Source of the DNA: Hydractinia symbiolongicarpus
Lineage: Eukaryota; Cnidaria; Hydrozoa; Anthoathecata; Hydractiniidae
Assembly: GCF_029227915.1 (NCBI RefSeq)
Contig: NC_079878.1
Location: 26,685,501 to 26,749,500, forward strand
Direction of reading: 5' to 3'
DNA: 64,000 nt
The notes under the pieces are model-generated. The model did no database searches, was not told the origin of the DNA, and saw nothing but the letters and a program-made list of their open reading frames with translations. The position numbers were made by a program, and so were the translations under genes. Numbering within the stretch: the stretch's first letter is position 1; the number at the start of each line of letters is the position of its first letter. Positions 13,312 to 24,956 of the stretch are shown in pieces.

Positions 13312-13345
13312 CGACTAGTCGATAAAGCCCGTGGAAAAATCCACT
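13312..13345 (-). mobile_element. Helitron-like 3' terminus (fragment)
   Basis: On the minus strand a hairpin stem GTGGATTTTTCCAC is followed by GGGCTTTATCGACTAG and a flanking T, the same terminus as the element at 4596-4865. It is immediately followed on the plus strand by the foldback element at 13350, which may have inserted into it. Confidence 0.45.
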
Positions 13346-13349
13346 TAGA

Positions 13350-14113
13350 CAGAAAGACAATGGAAAAATAGGATTTTTAGATTTTTTGTCAGCAATGGAA
13401 ATACAAAAAAAATGGCGAAATTAAGTTTATTCGTTGACTGTAATATGTAGAGGTTGAAACGCTGATCAAAATAATGTATAGGAACATATGTTTTCGACGA
13501 ACGCCTAGGGAGATATAAGGGTTTAAAAATTTTGCTGACGTTAGCAAAGTCCCTTATAAAAGTACAAAAAATCTTTCTTTCGAAATTTATACACCTGTTG
13601 CCTTCATCTTATAGATCTTGATCAAGAAAACGTATAGGATTATGTACTTTTGACAAACGGTTACGGAAATGTTGGGGTTTGAAGGTTTTTTGATGACGTC
13701 ATAAACCCGTGCATTCCGAAACGGATTTGGGGACCCAGATTTGAAAAACTTACCCAAATTGGTCCCAGGTGGTCCCTAGTTACCCACGCGGTGAAAAAAC
13801 ATTGACGTCACCACCTAGTTTCCAAGTTATTTGGCCTTAAAGTTTTAGGTGCACTGTAAGTGTATACAAATTTCTAAAAAAAATTTTTGGGTTTTTGACG
13901 GGCCATTGCTGACATCAACAAAATTTTTAAACCCTTATATTTCATTAATCGTTCATCAAAACCACACGATTATATATATTTTCTTGATCAGCAGTGTAAG
14001 CTCTACACAATGGAGGAAACATGAAAACAAGTTTCTCAATTTACTTATTGTGTATTTGCAATGCTGACGTCAGCAAAAGATCTAAAACAACCTATTTTTC
14101 CATTGTCTTTCTG
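13350..14113. mobile_element. 764-bp foldback DNA element with long degenerate inverted repeats
   Basis: The outer ends are inverted copies: CAGAAAGACAATGGAAAAAT at the left and ATTTTTCCATTGTCTTTCTG at the right. Further in, complementary blocks persist: ATATAAGGGTTTAAAAATTT near 13513 against AAATTTTTAAACCCTTATAT near 13920. The arms therefore reach about 200 bp. The centre includes a segment near 13695-13730 that recurs at about 22195-22220. There is no transposase frame. Confidence 0.6.
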
Positions 14114-14360
14114 CCTTTTTAAAAAATTGCATTGATGGAAAAGAATAGCACTAGTTTTGTTGATCCTTATAATACTGATAGTGGTTTTTAATGGTGTTTA
14201 ATTCTAACCATCCCATCATTGTTGTTAATCTTGTTAAAAAAGTTAAACAAGGCTAATTGTAATAAAAAATGCAGGTTAATATTGTGTCGGTAATTCATCA
14301 AAAGAACATTTTCGAGTCTTTGTTGTGACTGTGAGGGAGTGAATCTTCACAAAAATTAAA

Positions 14361-14448
14361 AACAACAACAACAACAACAACAGCATCGACAACAACAATA
14401 ACAATAACAGCAGCGACAACAGCAACAACAACAACAATAACAACAACA
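14361..14448. repeat. (CAA)n-type microsatellite
   Basis: Imperfect CAA tract with interspersed AAT, AGC and GAC units. The valine-rich open frame across it on the minus strand is an artefact. Confidence 0.9.
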
Positions 14449-15344
14449 TATAAATACAAAAATGACGTGTGAATTGAAGTTTTATGCATCGTATTCAACG
14501 TATTTGCTTTTCAGTACACGGGGTCTATGTTGAGTGGGAATTATGCGAAATATGGACATGGTAGAAATGTTCGTGAAATGACTGAGACAAAAGTTACTCT
14601 AGATGAAGTGAGATACAAAGGTAATTTTTACCGTTTCTTAATTAGTTATGTTAAGAAGAATCATCATCAGTTATGTTAGAACAATCATAAGAACAATCAT
14701 ATACATTTTATGCGACATAATCGATGTAGGAAAATACATTCTTAAATCCGAGGGATTGTGCGACGTTACAGCTAAACAAACTGATGTTGGAGGGAGGTTT
14801 AAAGAAATCGTGTTTTGTTAAGTGGACACTACCAACACATCCTACACGCGTTCTGGCACTTATGCAGGGTGGTCGCAGATGCAAACATTCAAAATTAAAC
14901 TTAATGGTAGAATACTAAAAACGTATAAGAACCATTCCATAGTTTTTTTACGAGGTAATGAGTTAACAATAATTAAGCCTTTCTTCAATATTAGGGAGGA
15001 CGAATTGCTGTTATTATGGAAAGATAAATCATCATTTCTGTTGCAAGACCGTACACTTAATTTTTTGTCAAATAAAACATAAAAGCAAAATTTGGCTTCC
15101 ACCAGGAGGAGGAGAAAAAAGTTTTAGATTAAAATTTTAGGTTAAATAGGAGATTTTAGTAGGGTTTCCATTTTTAGGTTATTTATGATATTTTAGGTGT
15201 GGCCACTTCAAAAACTTTTGCGGCTTTTGTAAAATTCGCAAAATTTTATTCCTACAAAAAGTAAGCCAGTCACGAACCGCAAAATGTTTCAATTAAAAAC
15301 TGTTTTAAGAACGGCTTCTATAACACAAAATTCAGAACTATTAT
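14449..15344. other. No supported gene
   Basis: Intergenic; the overlapping short open frames at 14822-15102 on both strands have no recognisable domain. Confidence 0.5.
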
Positions 15345-15597
15345 AATTATTATTTACCCAGGATAGCCTAATAGAACTGTTATCAACGGGGGTCCTGCGA
15401 GTGTATTTAAAGCTCCCAACAGCCGCTCAACTAGACAACCGCCTAAGTTATCAATTTTATTCTCATGCTGAACGTTCAGCAGAAAGGATAAATTCACAGG
15501 TTTATAGTCTCGGGCATGACTCGGTCGGGGTTTGAACCAAAGACCTTCCGCACTGGAAGCGAACACTCTACCACAAGGCCACCAGTCGGTAGAGGTG
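15345..15597 (-). mobile_element. tRNA-derived SINE, copy 1
   Basis: On the minus strand the head contains an A-box-like TGGCCTTGTGGTAGAGTG and a B-box GGTTCAAACCC (complement of 15528-15538), so the head is tRNA-like with an internal Pol III promoter. The body then runs to a tail ending TATCCTGGGTAAATAATAATT. A second, more diverged copy is at 20195-20415, sharing the block CAACTAGACAACCGCCTAAG and the ATTATT-type tail. Confidence 0.7.
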
Positions 15598-16040
15598 AAA
15601 GTTTGTGAAAGCGCAGTATTTTTTCTCGCAAAAACCTCGGAGAGAAAAATTACTGACCACAGCTGCCACAAAACCATTCACGTTTTATGTAGAAATTATT
15701 TCTAGAATGTATAAATTTTCACGCATAAACAAAAAAATATTACTTAGGACGAATATTTTAACTACTACTCGGAATGCGATCAACTTTATCACACACTAGT
15801 TTCAGCTCTCGACAATATATTTGTGAAAACCATTATTTTGACCATGTCTTGAAACAACTAAAAACTTTAGTCGGTTCATACGCCGCAGCTTATAACTCAC
15901 TTTCGCAAATGTGTCGCCCTGACAACAATAAAAATGCTTTCGTTGCAGTTGCGGCGATGACCAGATTCTGGAACAATGTGGACTAACGGCTTTGTAGTCC
16001 ACATAGGGGAGGATATTTCAGTTATATCATGTTCGGAGAT

Positions 16041-16412
16041 GTGGGTGATTAATTACTTAACAGGATCACTCCATTTTTACGGTTAATTATACGAAGGTTG
16101 AGTATATACATCAATATAAAATTCATTTTAAGTTTAGGTATTTCATTCCTGAACGGATGTGATATCTGACCTACCGTGGCTGTAAAATTGGACGGGCTGT
16201 AAGATGTGACTGGTCAATCAATGGGTGAATAATTACTTAACAGGATCACTCAATTTTTACGATTAATTTTACGAAGGTTGAGTATATACATCAATATAAA
16301 ATTAATTTTAAGTTTAGATATTTCATTCCTGAACGGATGTGAGATCTGACCTACCGTGTGATGCGACCAGCTGCAAAATTGGACCGGCTTTAAGATGTGA
16401 CCGGTCAATTAA
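16041..16412. repeat. 180-bp tandem duplication
   Basis: Two adjacent copies (16041-16220 and 16221-about 16412) share long identical blocks, such as ATTACTTAACAGGATCACTC and TACGAAGGTTGAGTATATAC. The second copy carries a small insertion near 16358. It lies just beyond the 3' end of the GPATCH2-like gene. Confidence 0.85.
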
Positions 16413-16763
16413 GTGTGGAAGGTACAAAAGCAACACTCGTGTCACGTTAAAACTTTTCTCTATATACAAATAAGTTACACAGTTGCACGATACATCCTAA
16501 AACAATAAAAATAAATTCTAAAACAATACCAAAAACATTTCTACCAAGGTAAAAAGTATCTGTATTTATTCTTCCAGAATGCAAATAATGTTGGAAGCTA
16601 AAAAATTTCTTAAAAAAGTGCATAATGTAATCATTGTCTGATGCTACGCAAATAAAAAATTGTTCACTAACAGTGCATTTTTAAAAGCATTGCATAAAAT
16701 AGGGAGTATAAACAGTTGATAGATATTGCGTCGGATTGTAAAATAAATAAAAATCATTTAGTG

Positions 16764-16945
16764 TCACGTGACGTCTGGGTGGCCAAATCCAAGATTTCTA
16801 GGTCTTTTTATGGCTTTTATAGGATTTGTCATTCCGCAACTATCCTTTCCTAGCCCTTGACCTGGTTTCCATCCCATCGTACGTAACATTTGATTACCAA
16901 CGTTCGAGTCGGGGATTGGAAAGTCCACAAGTTCATTTGTAAAAG
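16764..16945 (-). CDS. GPATCH2: GPATCH2 last exon: G-patch domain
   Basis: The acceptor is TATTCCTCAG and the stop is TGA at 16764-16766. It encodes the glycine-rich helicase-binding motif (GWKPGQGLGKDSCGM), then KAIKRPRNLGFGHPDVT to the stop. The motif matches human GPATCH2 'GWTPGSGLGRDGKGI' almost position for position. It enters in phase 1, matching the exon at 17616-17689. Confidence 0.92.
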
Positions 16946-19900
16946 CTGAGGAATATAAAAGTAAAAATAGGATAGCACATGTCGAAAACTATTCACTGTG
17001 AAGACCGTATCAAATTTCAGCTATATATTGATGTAATGTGAAACTGGTGAAAATGTACGATTTGAAATAAAAGAAATTCCTCTGCAATATCTTTAATTCA
17101 AACTCAGTTTGCTTTAAAAATATTGCAGAATATTGTGAACATTTGCGTCATATTTTTTCATCAATAATTGTAGGCTGTTTTCACATCAATATATTGTGGC
17201 AATATTCTCCAATTATTTACAATATATTACTGAAATGTAAAAACGGCCTTAAAAATATACTACAGCTACATTTTGAATTACGCTAAGACCGAAATATATT
17301 GAGACAAGGGTGCGTATTTCGAAGTTTGCAACCACAGGTATTGTTATAGATTATTTCTATACTAAGTTCACGCAAATCGAACTTGTCAGTATTAACGGCG
17401 GACTAAAGACTGATCGATTAAACTTTACAAAAGCGGTAATGGTTGCACACATTAACATTGTCCCTTTTGCTCATATTCCGATGCCTTTGTGGGCACTGAC
17501 GTATTTTCATTATTCCCTAAAGCAGCCTTGTTAGAAAGTGCGCATAAAAGTTGTTGCATAAATTGGTTAAATTTTAAAGTCACGCCTTTATTTTTATTTG
17601 TACATAAGAACCTACCATTATTCTCTCCAACCACATTAACTTTCCTACGTTTGTGGTTCCACTGTGGAAGAGGACGATTTTTTCGACATCTAAAACGAAC
17701 AATGCTTAAAATGGATCACAATGACAAAATCATAAAAAAAAATAAAAAAAAAACAAGAAATTGGGTAACTCCTTTCTGGGGGGAATAAAAGTTTAAATAA
17801 ACGCCGTGAGTTTGTTTAGTAGAACATTTTTTTATATAAAATAATATTTGTCCAAAATCCATGAAATTATTACCATCAATGGAGAAGTCAATCCAAAAAT
17901 ATCATATTTGATCAACTAATCCATGAAATTACAAAAAATATGACTTAGTTTTCCCATGTTGTGTTTTCTTTATAATCAGATGCTGTTGCCTGGAAGATTT
18001 TTAAAACGCGTTTTGTATTGATGGCCTGGGACCGAACAACAATAATAACATGGTGTTCAAAAACAAAAATTTAAAGCTGACAGTCATAGAAATAAACTCC
18101 TACTGCCATACTTATTAAGTTTTCAAAGTAATGTGCCCAGTTTCAAATGTTATAAAAACATACTTTGGGATACATATATCCCAAATATATATACCCATTA
18201 CGAGTAACAACAGAGACAAGCTGACAAGGTTAAGGTACAAAGCCATGCAACCAGACTGAATTGCACTAGAACAACTCAAGAAAAATTAAGTCAAAATAAT
18301 GCTTTCCTTTTCTCTAACAAATCCAGTGAAACCATCACAATACGTTATCTACATGACAATAGGTCGTGAATATGCAGGTCGTAGCAAGCAAACACGTGCG
18401 TATAAGCGGAAGAAAAGTAACAGCGCTAGTCACCTAAGGTAATACAGGTGTCTTTTCACACACCAATAGATTTGAGTAAAGTATTCCGGACACGACATAG
18501 CCATACCCGCATTATGTACGACGGCCGAAAACCTGATGCCCTAAGTATGAGCGACAGGCGAATCCGTGGATGGTAACGATTACTTAAAAAAAATATAAAG
18601 CTGGGCTTTGTTTCACTATCAGCTGGTTGTGACTGCTTTTGTCCAGCCGCCGACAAGAAGAAAATAGATATTTTTTTAAAATAGCCTCAGCAAGATTTAA
18701 AATCACAAAAATATTCACCACAAGCTAAATATGAAAACATTTTAAGCAGTTACCTTAATTTGACTTCTTTCGATAAAAACGATTTGAGGTCTTCCTGATT
18801 TGGTTCTGCCGTGCTCCTGGTAAGAGAAAAATATGGCTAAGGATGCACTTAACTTTACCATGCAATACTGTATAATGTTTACAACACAAAATTTATGCAA
18901 TATTTTTTGAGCTGCAAAAATATTTTTCACAACACTGTGTCTCTTTCTTTTAATAAACACTTTAATAAACATTCAACAACATAAAAAAGAAACTTCACAA
19001 TTGTCTTTTTAAACGTAAATTTACAGTGTTTTCCAATGAAAATGGTTATTAAAACTGGGCATGTTACAAATTTTTTAGCACGATATGAATATCTGGTTTA
19101 TCAATAACCGTTTTCATAGGAACAGGAAAATTCAAGATTCAAATATTCTGATCGCTCTGTTCAATATATTATCAATTATAAATAACTATTTACTATTTAA
19201 CAGACTTAAAATTTAAATTTCAAACTTACAGCGTTTTTGTGAGAACCACTTTACTACACCGTGTTGCATCTTCTAGATTACATTGTAAGTTGTACAAAAC
19301 TGCAAGCTGATAAACCTAAAAACAAAAGGTGATTGTTATTAGTGTGTGTGCGAAATTCCTTCACAGGAAGAAACAATAAAACACAGCGAGTACGATAAGC
19401 GAAAGACGCATACAATAAACATAAAACGAAGCTTAAAATTTTGACCTATTTGTTGCATTGCACTCAAAAAGCACCCTCTAGTAAGTTAGTAAGTTTATTC
19501 AAAAATAGTAATTGCTTTCAACCCGACGTTTATACATGCTTTGCTTGTAACACATAATTAATTAATTACGAACATACAAAATTTACGACATCAAAAATAA
19601 AAATAAAAATAAAAAGAAGAACATTATAATCTCTCAAAAGAATTGTGCAACTAACTACACAAAAGATTGAAAGTAATTCATTCTATTTACCTGGTTTTGT
19701 TCTTTTTTACTTGTTGTGTGTAACGACAACCTGCATAACAAAGTTGTTGTAATTGTTTAAATCTTTGAAAACACAAGAATAAAAAGTTGAGAAATAATAT
19801 AACATTTATACGGATTTGTTCCTAATAAGATAATAAGATCATTGCAACGGAAACACCAAATCATATTATATGCGATAGTCACTAAGTTATTTTAACTACT

Positions 19901-22900
19901 AAATATCGTATGTATGATGAGTATGATTTATTTTTTGTCGCCTGTGTTGGCGTTTTATTGTTAGCAATAACAAAATACAAAATCTATTTGATATGGTTTA
20001 TTGTAACTGATGGCACTAAATATAACAACAGGTGACAAAATTAAGCATGTAGTGATGCAGTAGCCTTTGCCATGACAGAAATGTTGCGTGTTGCGGAAGC
20101 GTTTGGCAGAAAATTGTCTGATGGCTGAACAGCTAAAAAAGGTTTAAAACTCGCTTTAATAACAGATTTTTTCACAATTATAACAAGTTCTTCTTATTAT
20201 TATTATTAGTATTATTATTTAGAGCTCCTATTTGAGCTACGAAAGTCGTGAAAGCACATCAATCGATCAACTAGACAACCGCCTAAGATATCAATCATAT
20301 TCTCATGCTGAGCGTTAAGCTGAAAGGATAGATTCGCACTTAAATAGTCTCTGGCATGAGTCGGCTGAGGTTTGAACGCTAGACCTCCCGCACTCTACAA
20401 CAAGGCTAGCAGTTGGTAAAGTATTTCAACAGATGTTATAAAAACATATAAAGCAATGATATACATACTCGTTTGGATCTCGATGTAAAACGAAGTTGCG
20501 CACTTTATGATTTGCATACGCCACAAAGCCTCCAGATTCACAAAACAACTGTATAAACAAAATAAGAGTTGTAGATGGAGTAGATTTGAGACATGGGAAT
20601 ATATTGAGCGGAGTAGAATTGTTAGAAAAAAAGCCGCTATGTTGGTCGTTATAGGCAAGTTCATCTACTGCCAAATCAAAAAAGGTATGCTAAAGGTATG
20701 CTAAAAGATACTTACAACTCCACTTGTCTTCAAAAATCTTGTTTTAAAATCTAATGGAAATAATAAAAATACAAATTAGCCATTGTGACGAAAAAAACTG
20801 TATTTTTATACAAATTCCTCATGCTTTTTTAGAAATTTAGGGATTCTTGGAGACTCCACGAAAATACTTCAAATTTTCGCAATCACTTCCTAGATTTCGT
20901 GAATTGACATTTCATTCACGAAGCTAAATTCCTGCGAAGTTTCTTATTGACTAATTTGTGAAATCAATTTTAATTCTTCATAAAGAAATATTAATTCTTC
21001 CTTAATTGCGAAAAAGACTTATAAAAATAGCTAGAAGTGTGGAATTTCTCTTTGCGGAAAAGACTGACTCAAAAAATAGATATTTCTTACTTAATCACTG
21101 TCGGCAGAAATTAATCGACAGAACTTATTAATCAAACCCAGACCTTTTTATAGTTATTTGTTGGTTACAAAGAGTCTCGTAACACTGCGCAACTGCCCAG
21201 AGTAAAACAACATACAATTCAATACATAGAGCTATAGAGATAAACTATTTATTTACCTGACCTGTCGCGCATCAAATCAAGCGACTGTTCTATTGCCACC
21301 TCGTTTTTGTCACCATCCATGGCGGACATATCAACTTCAGTAGGTTGTTCATCATCCCACCATGGTATAACAGGTTGAATGGCTGTGGAAGACTCCAAAC
21401 TACTCTCCTCACCCTCATCATCTGCTTCTGAACCAGGAGTGTTAGATGACGAATCGCTATAAAGGGAACGTTGCACAGAATAAAAATAAAATAACAACTC
21501 AACGATTAGATTTAAAACAAAACTGTGCTCAGTACAAAAAATTACAACATTGTGTATTTGTTGCAGAAATTTTAATTTCACTTACCTGTTATCGCTGGTG
21601 GAATTTGCTTGTGAAGAATCTCGACAAGGTTCCACTTCCATCGTCTCTTCGTTCTCATCTTCCAATTTCAACTTTTTAGCTTGAGCTGCTTTAGAACTCC
21701 TAAACAAGTTAACAATCCATATTCAAATCAGAAGTCATCATTGAACAACAAGTACTTCTCAAGCTTCGCAAAACAAGGGAACAAAACTAGTCGTTTTTAA
21801 TAAAATAAAGTATTGGTGTAGATAAGCATTAGTTAGATTGCACGGATACTACACTTTATTTACAGGGACATCTTTTTCAAAACAAAAAATTAAAAGGAAA
21901 TTTGAACTTAAATATTTTAATGACGTCAATGGCTGTTTGTTCGTTCGTTCGTTCGTTCGTTCGTTCGTTCGTTCGTTCGTTCGTTCGTTCGTTCGTTCGT
22001 TCGTTCGTTCGTTCGTTCGTTCGTTCGTTCGTTCGTTCGTTCGTTCGTTCGTTCGTTCGTTCGTTCGTTCGTTCGTTCGTTCGTTCGTTCGTTCGTTCGT
22101 TCGTTCCTTCGTTCATTTCGTTCGTTCGAAAACAACAACTGAAGATGTATAGGACTTGCTCCACAAACCGCAAAAATATATAAGCGTCTAATGATGCCAT
22201 AAACCGGTACATTCCGAAATCCAAAATATATATGTGCAGAAGAAAAAGACAATTTTCTGATTTGATTGACAATTTTTCCCGAAAGTTAATAGTGCAATGT
22301 GATGGCTTCACGATCTCATATAACATTTAAATTTGCATTGCGAAAAATATTAACAACAGGCATTTTATCAATAAAGGAGCTGGCCAAGACCTAAAAACCT
22401 GCAATAAAGAAAATGACAGATAAGAAGAAATATTTAACGTACTTTGAGAATTGTTTGCTCAGCACGTCATGAATATTTTTGCGCTGTAGAGAGTTGACAT
22501 GATTCAGCTGATGATCAATGCCATCCACGCAATGTCTCTTGTATCGCCGTCTTTTTTTGCGAGAATGTGTTAAACGAAAAGACTCGCTATACGAATCAGT
22601 CTCGTCTACTTCGGGACTTACAGGCATTCTAAAATCATGGCTCGAAGCTAGGTCTCGCTTCATCAAAAATGCTCCTTTGCGTAGAGCAGAATCAACGTCT
22701 GAATCACTGAGATCAGCAGTTATGTTTGCTATATAGTCCCTAATAATGTCTTCGTCGGTGCAGTCTGTGAAAGAACTGCTGTCAGCTTCAAAGTCAGCTA
22801 TATACTTTAATCGACGTTTTCTTCCTCTGTGCTTTTTGCGTCTATTCTTCTGTCTTTTTTTGGCAACCTTTTTCGCACCTAAGGACACAGAAAGTACAGT

Positions 22901-23792
22901 AATGGTGCATAGGTGCAAACAATATACACCAAACCATCTGTTAGTTAGCGCTTAATTTCAATTGAACAACTGGAGAAGGGAAGGCGAGAAGAAAGGGAAG
23001 AAGGATCGTAATAAGAACAACACGATTACTCGACCATTTTTAACTAACAAACAAACAGCTTTATTACAATAACAGAATAGTGGTGAAATGAAAAATGATT
23101 TGCACCCCGGCATATAATAGCCTTCTTATTACTTGTGCATCGATTATTCGATTATCTTTATTATATAAGGCTGTTGTTAAACAAATTTTAGATTTAGATG
23201 TGAAGAGATGCGATTTTTGCTTTATTAACTGCAGGCATATTTTACTACTTCTAATATTTAAATGGTTAGCATGACAAAATTGGCCCAAGTAGCTCAACTG
23301 TCATGACAAGCCTGATCAGCAATTTCTTCTCAAGAATCAAATGACGGAAAAGGACAAAAAAATTAAGAAAAAATCAACTGTCATTAAATTCTTTTAGACC
23401 GCAAATTTCTCAAAAACAGCATTTTATATATTTGTACATTTCACACCCTAGTATGAATATGGTTAGTACTCTGTAACTTCTCCCTTTGTATTATATAATC
23501 TTAATAATTAAATGTTAGGAATTTCGATACCCAATATTTTTCGTTGCTTGAATATAGAACTTATGAAAAGCCAAAAAAAAAGCCCAACAACCGAATAAAC
23601 TATCAAAAGATAAAAAAAGGAACATAAAAGTAAATAGAACAAAATCCAAGTAAAAATAAATAATGAATAAAAAATGGAATAAGTTTTACTTGTTGGTTGG
23701 CTTGTTGCTTCTTCTTTACTTGACGTGGATTCAGATCTCTCTTCTTTGATGTGTGCTGATAGCTTCTTTATCTCACGTAGTAGATCATCCAT
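16764..23792 (-). CDS. GPATCH2: GPATCH2/SQS1-family G-patch protein, nine coding exons
   Basis: G-patch proteins of this family are nuclear cofactors that activate DEAH-box helicases (yeast SQS1 with Prp43). Exons: 23690-23792, 22443-22878, 21586-21699, 21257-21456, 20465-20667, 19230-19315, 18754-18816, 17616-17689 and 16764-16945. All junctions are GT-AG, all phases agree, and the total is 1461 nt (486 aa). In order it shows an N-terminus MDDLLREIKKLSAHIKEE, a basic KKHRGRKRR stretch, and an acidic serine-rich block with VIPWWDDEQPTEVD (human GPATCH2 has VVPWWEKEDPTELD). An R3H-like segment follows, then a basic linker ending VGENN, and a C-terminal G-patch containing GNQMLRTMGWKPGQGLG. Intron 2 holds a (GTTC)n array. 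The human protein is of similar length (about 528 aa). The call is firm. Confidence 0.9.
17616..17689 (-). CDS. GPATCH2: GPATCH2 exon 8: basic linker
   Basis: A 74-nt exon between a GTTCGTTTTAG acceptor and an AATG/GTAGGT donor. It encodes RKNRPLPQWNHKRRKVNVV followed by GENN; human GPATCH2 has a similar KRRRK...VGEN stretch just before its G-patch. Phase joins cleanly on both sides. Confidence 0.82.
18754..18816 (-). CDS. GPATCH2: GPATCH2 exon 7
   Basis: A 63-nt exon with a CTCTTACCAG acceptor and an AAG/GTAACT donor. It reads STAEPNQEDLKSFLSKEVKL in the frame imposed by exon 6. Confidence 0.72.
19230..19315 (-). CDS. GPATCH2: GPATCH2 exon 6: R3H-like segment
   Basis: An 86-nt exon with a TTTTTAG acceptor and a GTAAGT donor. 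VYQLAVLYNLQCNLE and CSKVVLTKT resemble the helix and final strand of R3H domains (usual pattern HELA..YGL and VVV.KT). The name-giving arginine and histidine positions appear to be N and Y here, so nucleic-acid binding is uncertain. Confidence 0.7.
20195..20415 (-). mobile_element. tRNA-derived SINE, copy 2
   Basis: A diverged copy of the SINE at 15345-15597, with a B-box remnant at 20369-20379, the shared block CAACTAGACAACCGCCTAAG near 20270, and an ATT-repeat tail at 20195-20222. It lies within GPATCH2 intron 5. Confidence 0.65.
20465..20667 (-). CDS. GPATCH2: GPATCH2 exon 5
   Basis: A 203-nt exon with a GATTTGGCAG acceptor and a GAGTAT/GTATAT donor. It contains DELAYNDQHSGFFSNN and, near its end, HKVRNFVLHRDPNEY leading into the R3H-like exon. 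A strong pyrimidine-AG in its middle (near 20555) could be an alternative acceptor. Confidence 0.72.
21257..21456 (-). CDS. GPATCH2: GPATCH2 exon 4: acidic block with PWW motif
   Basis: Contains DSSSNTPGSEADDEGEESS and VIPWWDDEQPTEVD. These are the family-specific acidic and PWW segments, colinear with vertebrate GPATCH2. Confidence 0.85.
21586..21699 (-). CDS. GPATCH2: GPATCH2 exon 3
   Basis: A 114-nt exon with a TTGTTTAG acceptor and an AACAG/GTAAGT donor. It encodes a lysine-then-glutamate rich stretch (KAAQAKKLKLEDENEE). Phase agrees with both neighbours. Confidence 0.82.
21939..22128. repeat. (GTTC)n tetranucleotide microsatellite
   Basis: More than 40 almost perfect GTTC units in GPATCH2 intron 2, with imperfections only near the right end. 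Because four is not a multiple of three, it is open in several frames (VRSF and NERT repeats). Those long frames are artefacts. Confidence 0.97.
22443..22878 (-). CDS. GPATCH2: GPATCH2 exon 2: basic and acidic low-complexity region
   Basis: The largest exon (436 nt), between a TGTCCTTAG acceptor and an AA/GTACGT donor. The basic cluster KKHRGRKRRLKY is likely a nuclear localisation signal. It is followed by an aspartate/serine-rich stretch and a second basic patch (SRKKRRRYKR). Confidence 0.88.
23690..23792 (-). CDS. GPATCH2: GPATCH2 exon 1
   Basis: Start codon complementary to 23790-23792. MDDLLREIKKLSAHIKEE resembles the conserved M(E/D)(E/D)L start of vertebrate GPATCH2. It ends at an AACAA/GTAAAA donor with one base carried. 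Confidence 0.82.
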
Positions 23793-24411
23793 CTATATCA
23801 TCTTGAAGTCAATCTTGTGAGAAAGTTACAAGGAGTCATAATTATCCTAGCCTAAAAAGACATTACATCATTATCTCCTGAATTAGTAATAACCTAATTC
23901 TAAGTAAGCGTGTATTCTGTTTCTCTAACTACTAAAAACAAACACATCAAAAAAAGTATATTGATCGTTTTGTCGGACAGTTAAAAAATAACATATAGCT
24001 TGTCATTCAATTTATAACAATACAATTTTGTTGTAGATAGTTTTATAACTTCTACAGTGGGCATGGGTACGACACAAAAACTTCAACAAAGATCTTAAAC
24101 AAAGAAGAGCTCTCACGTAAAAATAGTTTGAATAGGAAACCTGTGGTATTACAATCATCTTCTCTTATATCAGGTAATCAATGGAGTATAAAAAGTAATA
24201 TATTCAATGAAAAAAATTAATACAAAATGAACATACAAAAGTTTTCCTTCGCTATAAATAGCCAAATATAGCTAGGGTTTTCTCCAGATTCGTGAGTTTC
24301 TTTTTTAACATGCTATTTTAACGGTTCAAACTAACTAAAGTCGCGAACAAGAACATTTTAACAAAAAATATACATACACCTAATCAAATATTAAGTCAGT
24401 GTGTGATTACA

Positions 24412-24833
24412 CTAGTGGTCTTCAAGGGCTAAAGTAATAGTACAAAATGAAAAAACTGCTAATGCCATCAATGAACGAAGAGTTTTAAATGTATACCATT
24501 CAGATTGCGAACAATTACGAAAAACATAATTAGTGAAAGGTTGAGACAGCGACATGCATATGGGAACACCTCCAACTAATAACCACAAAATATGTCTGTG
24601 TCTGTGTTTACTTTTTGCGATAAAGAATGTTGTCATTGAACACACACCACCAATGAACGCTGGTATCGGTAGCATAGGTGGTCTATCTTGAGGTTTGGCA
24701 TAAGCTGGATGCTTATCTTGTGATAAACTGTAACTCACCAGACCAGAATACCTTCCCAAACAAATGGTTGCTATGACTTTTAACGGGAGAATAGCATCCT
24801 CTCTGTGCAAGTGAACCATGATGGATATATTGA
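24412..24833 (-). CDS. Unidentified membrane protein, terminal exon
   Basis: Open from the acceptor to a TGA at 24412-24414. It includes VHLHREDAILPLKVIATICLG, the loop YAKPQDRPPMLP, and three clear hydrophobic segments. The composition is unlike the surrounding AT-rich intron sequence. Confidence 0.65.
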
Positions 24834-24884
24834 CTAAAAGGAATTCAGGAAATTGAATAAGACTAAAAATAGTATAATAGTGAC

Positions 24885-24956
<72 letters not shown>

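Noticed and set aside
18361-18438. Plus-strand exon-like stretch with basic SRSKQTRAYKRKK coding and a CTAAG/GTAATA donor
   Set aside because: The acceptor is weak, it is antisense to a GPATCH2 intron, and no partner exon was found.
21877-22326. 149-codon and other long frames of repeated NERT or VRSF units
   Set aside because: They are read-through of the (GTTC)n microsatellite, open in several frames on both strands.
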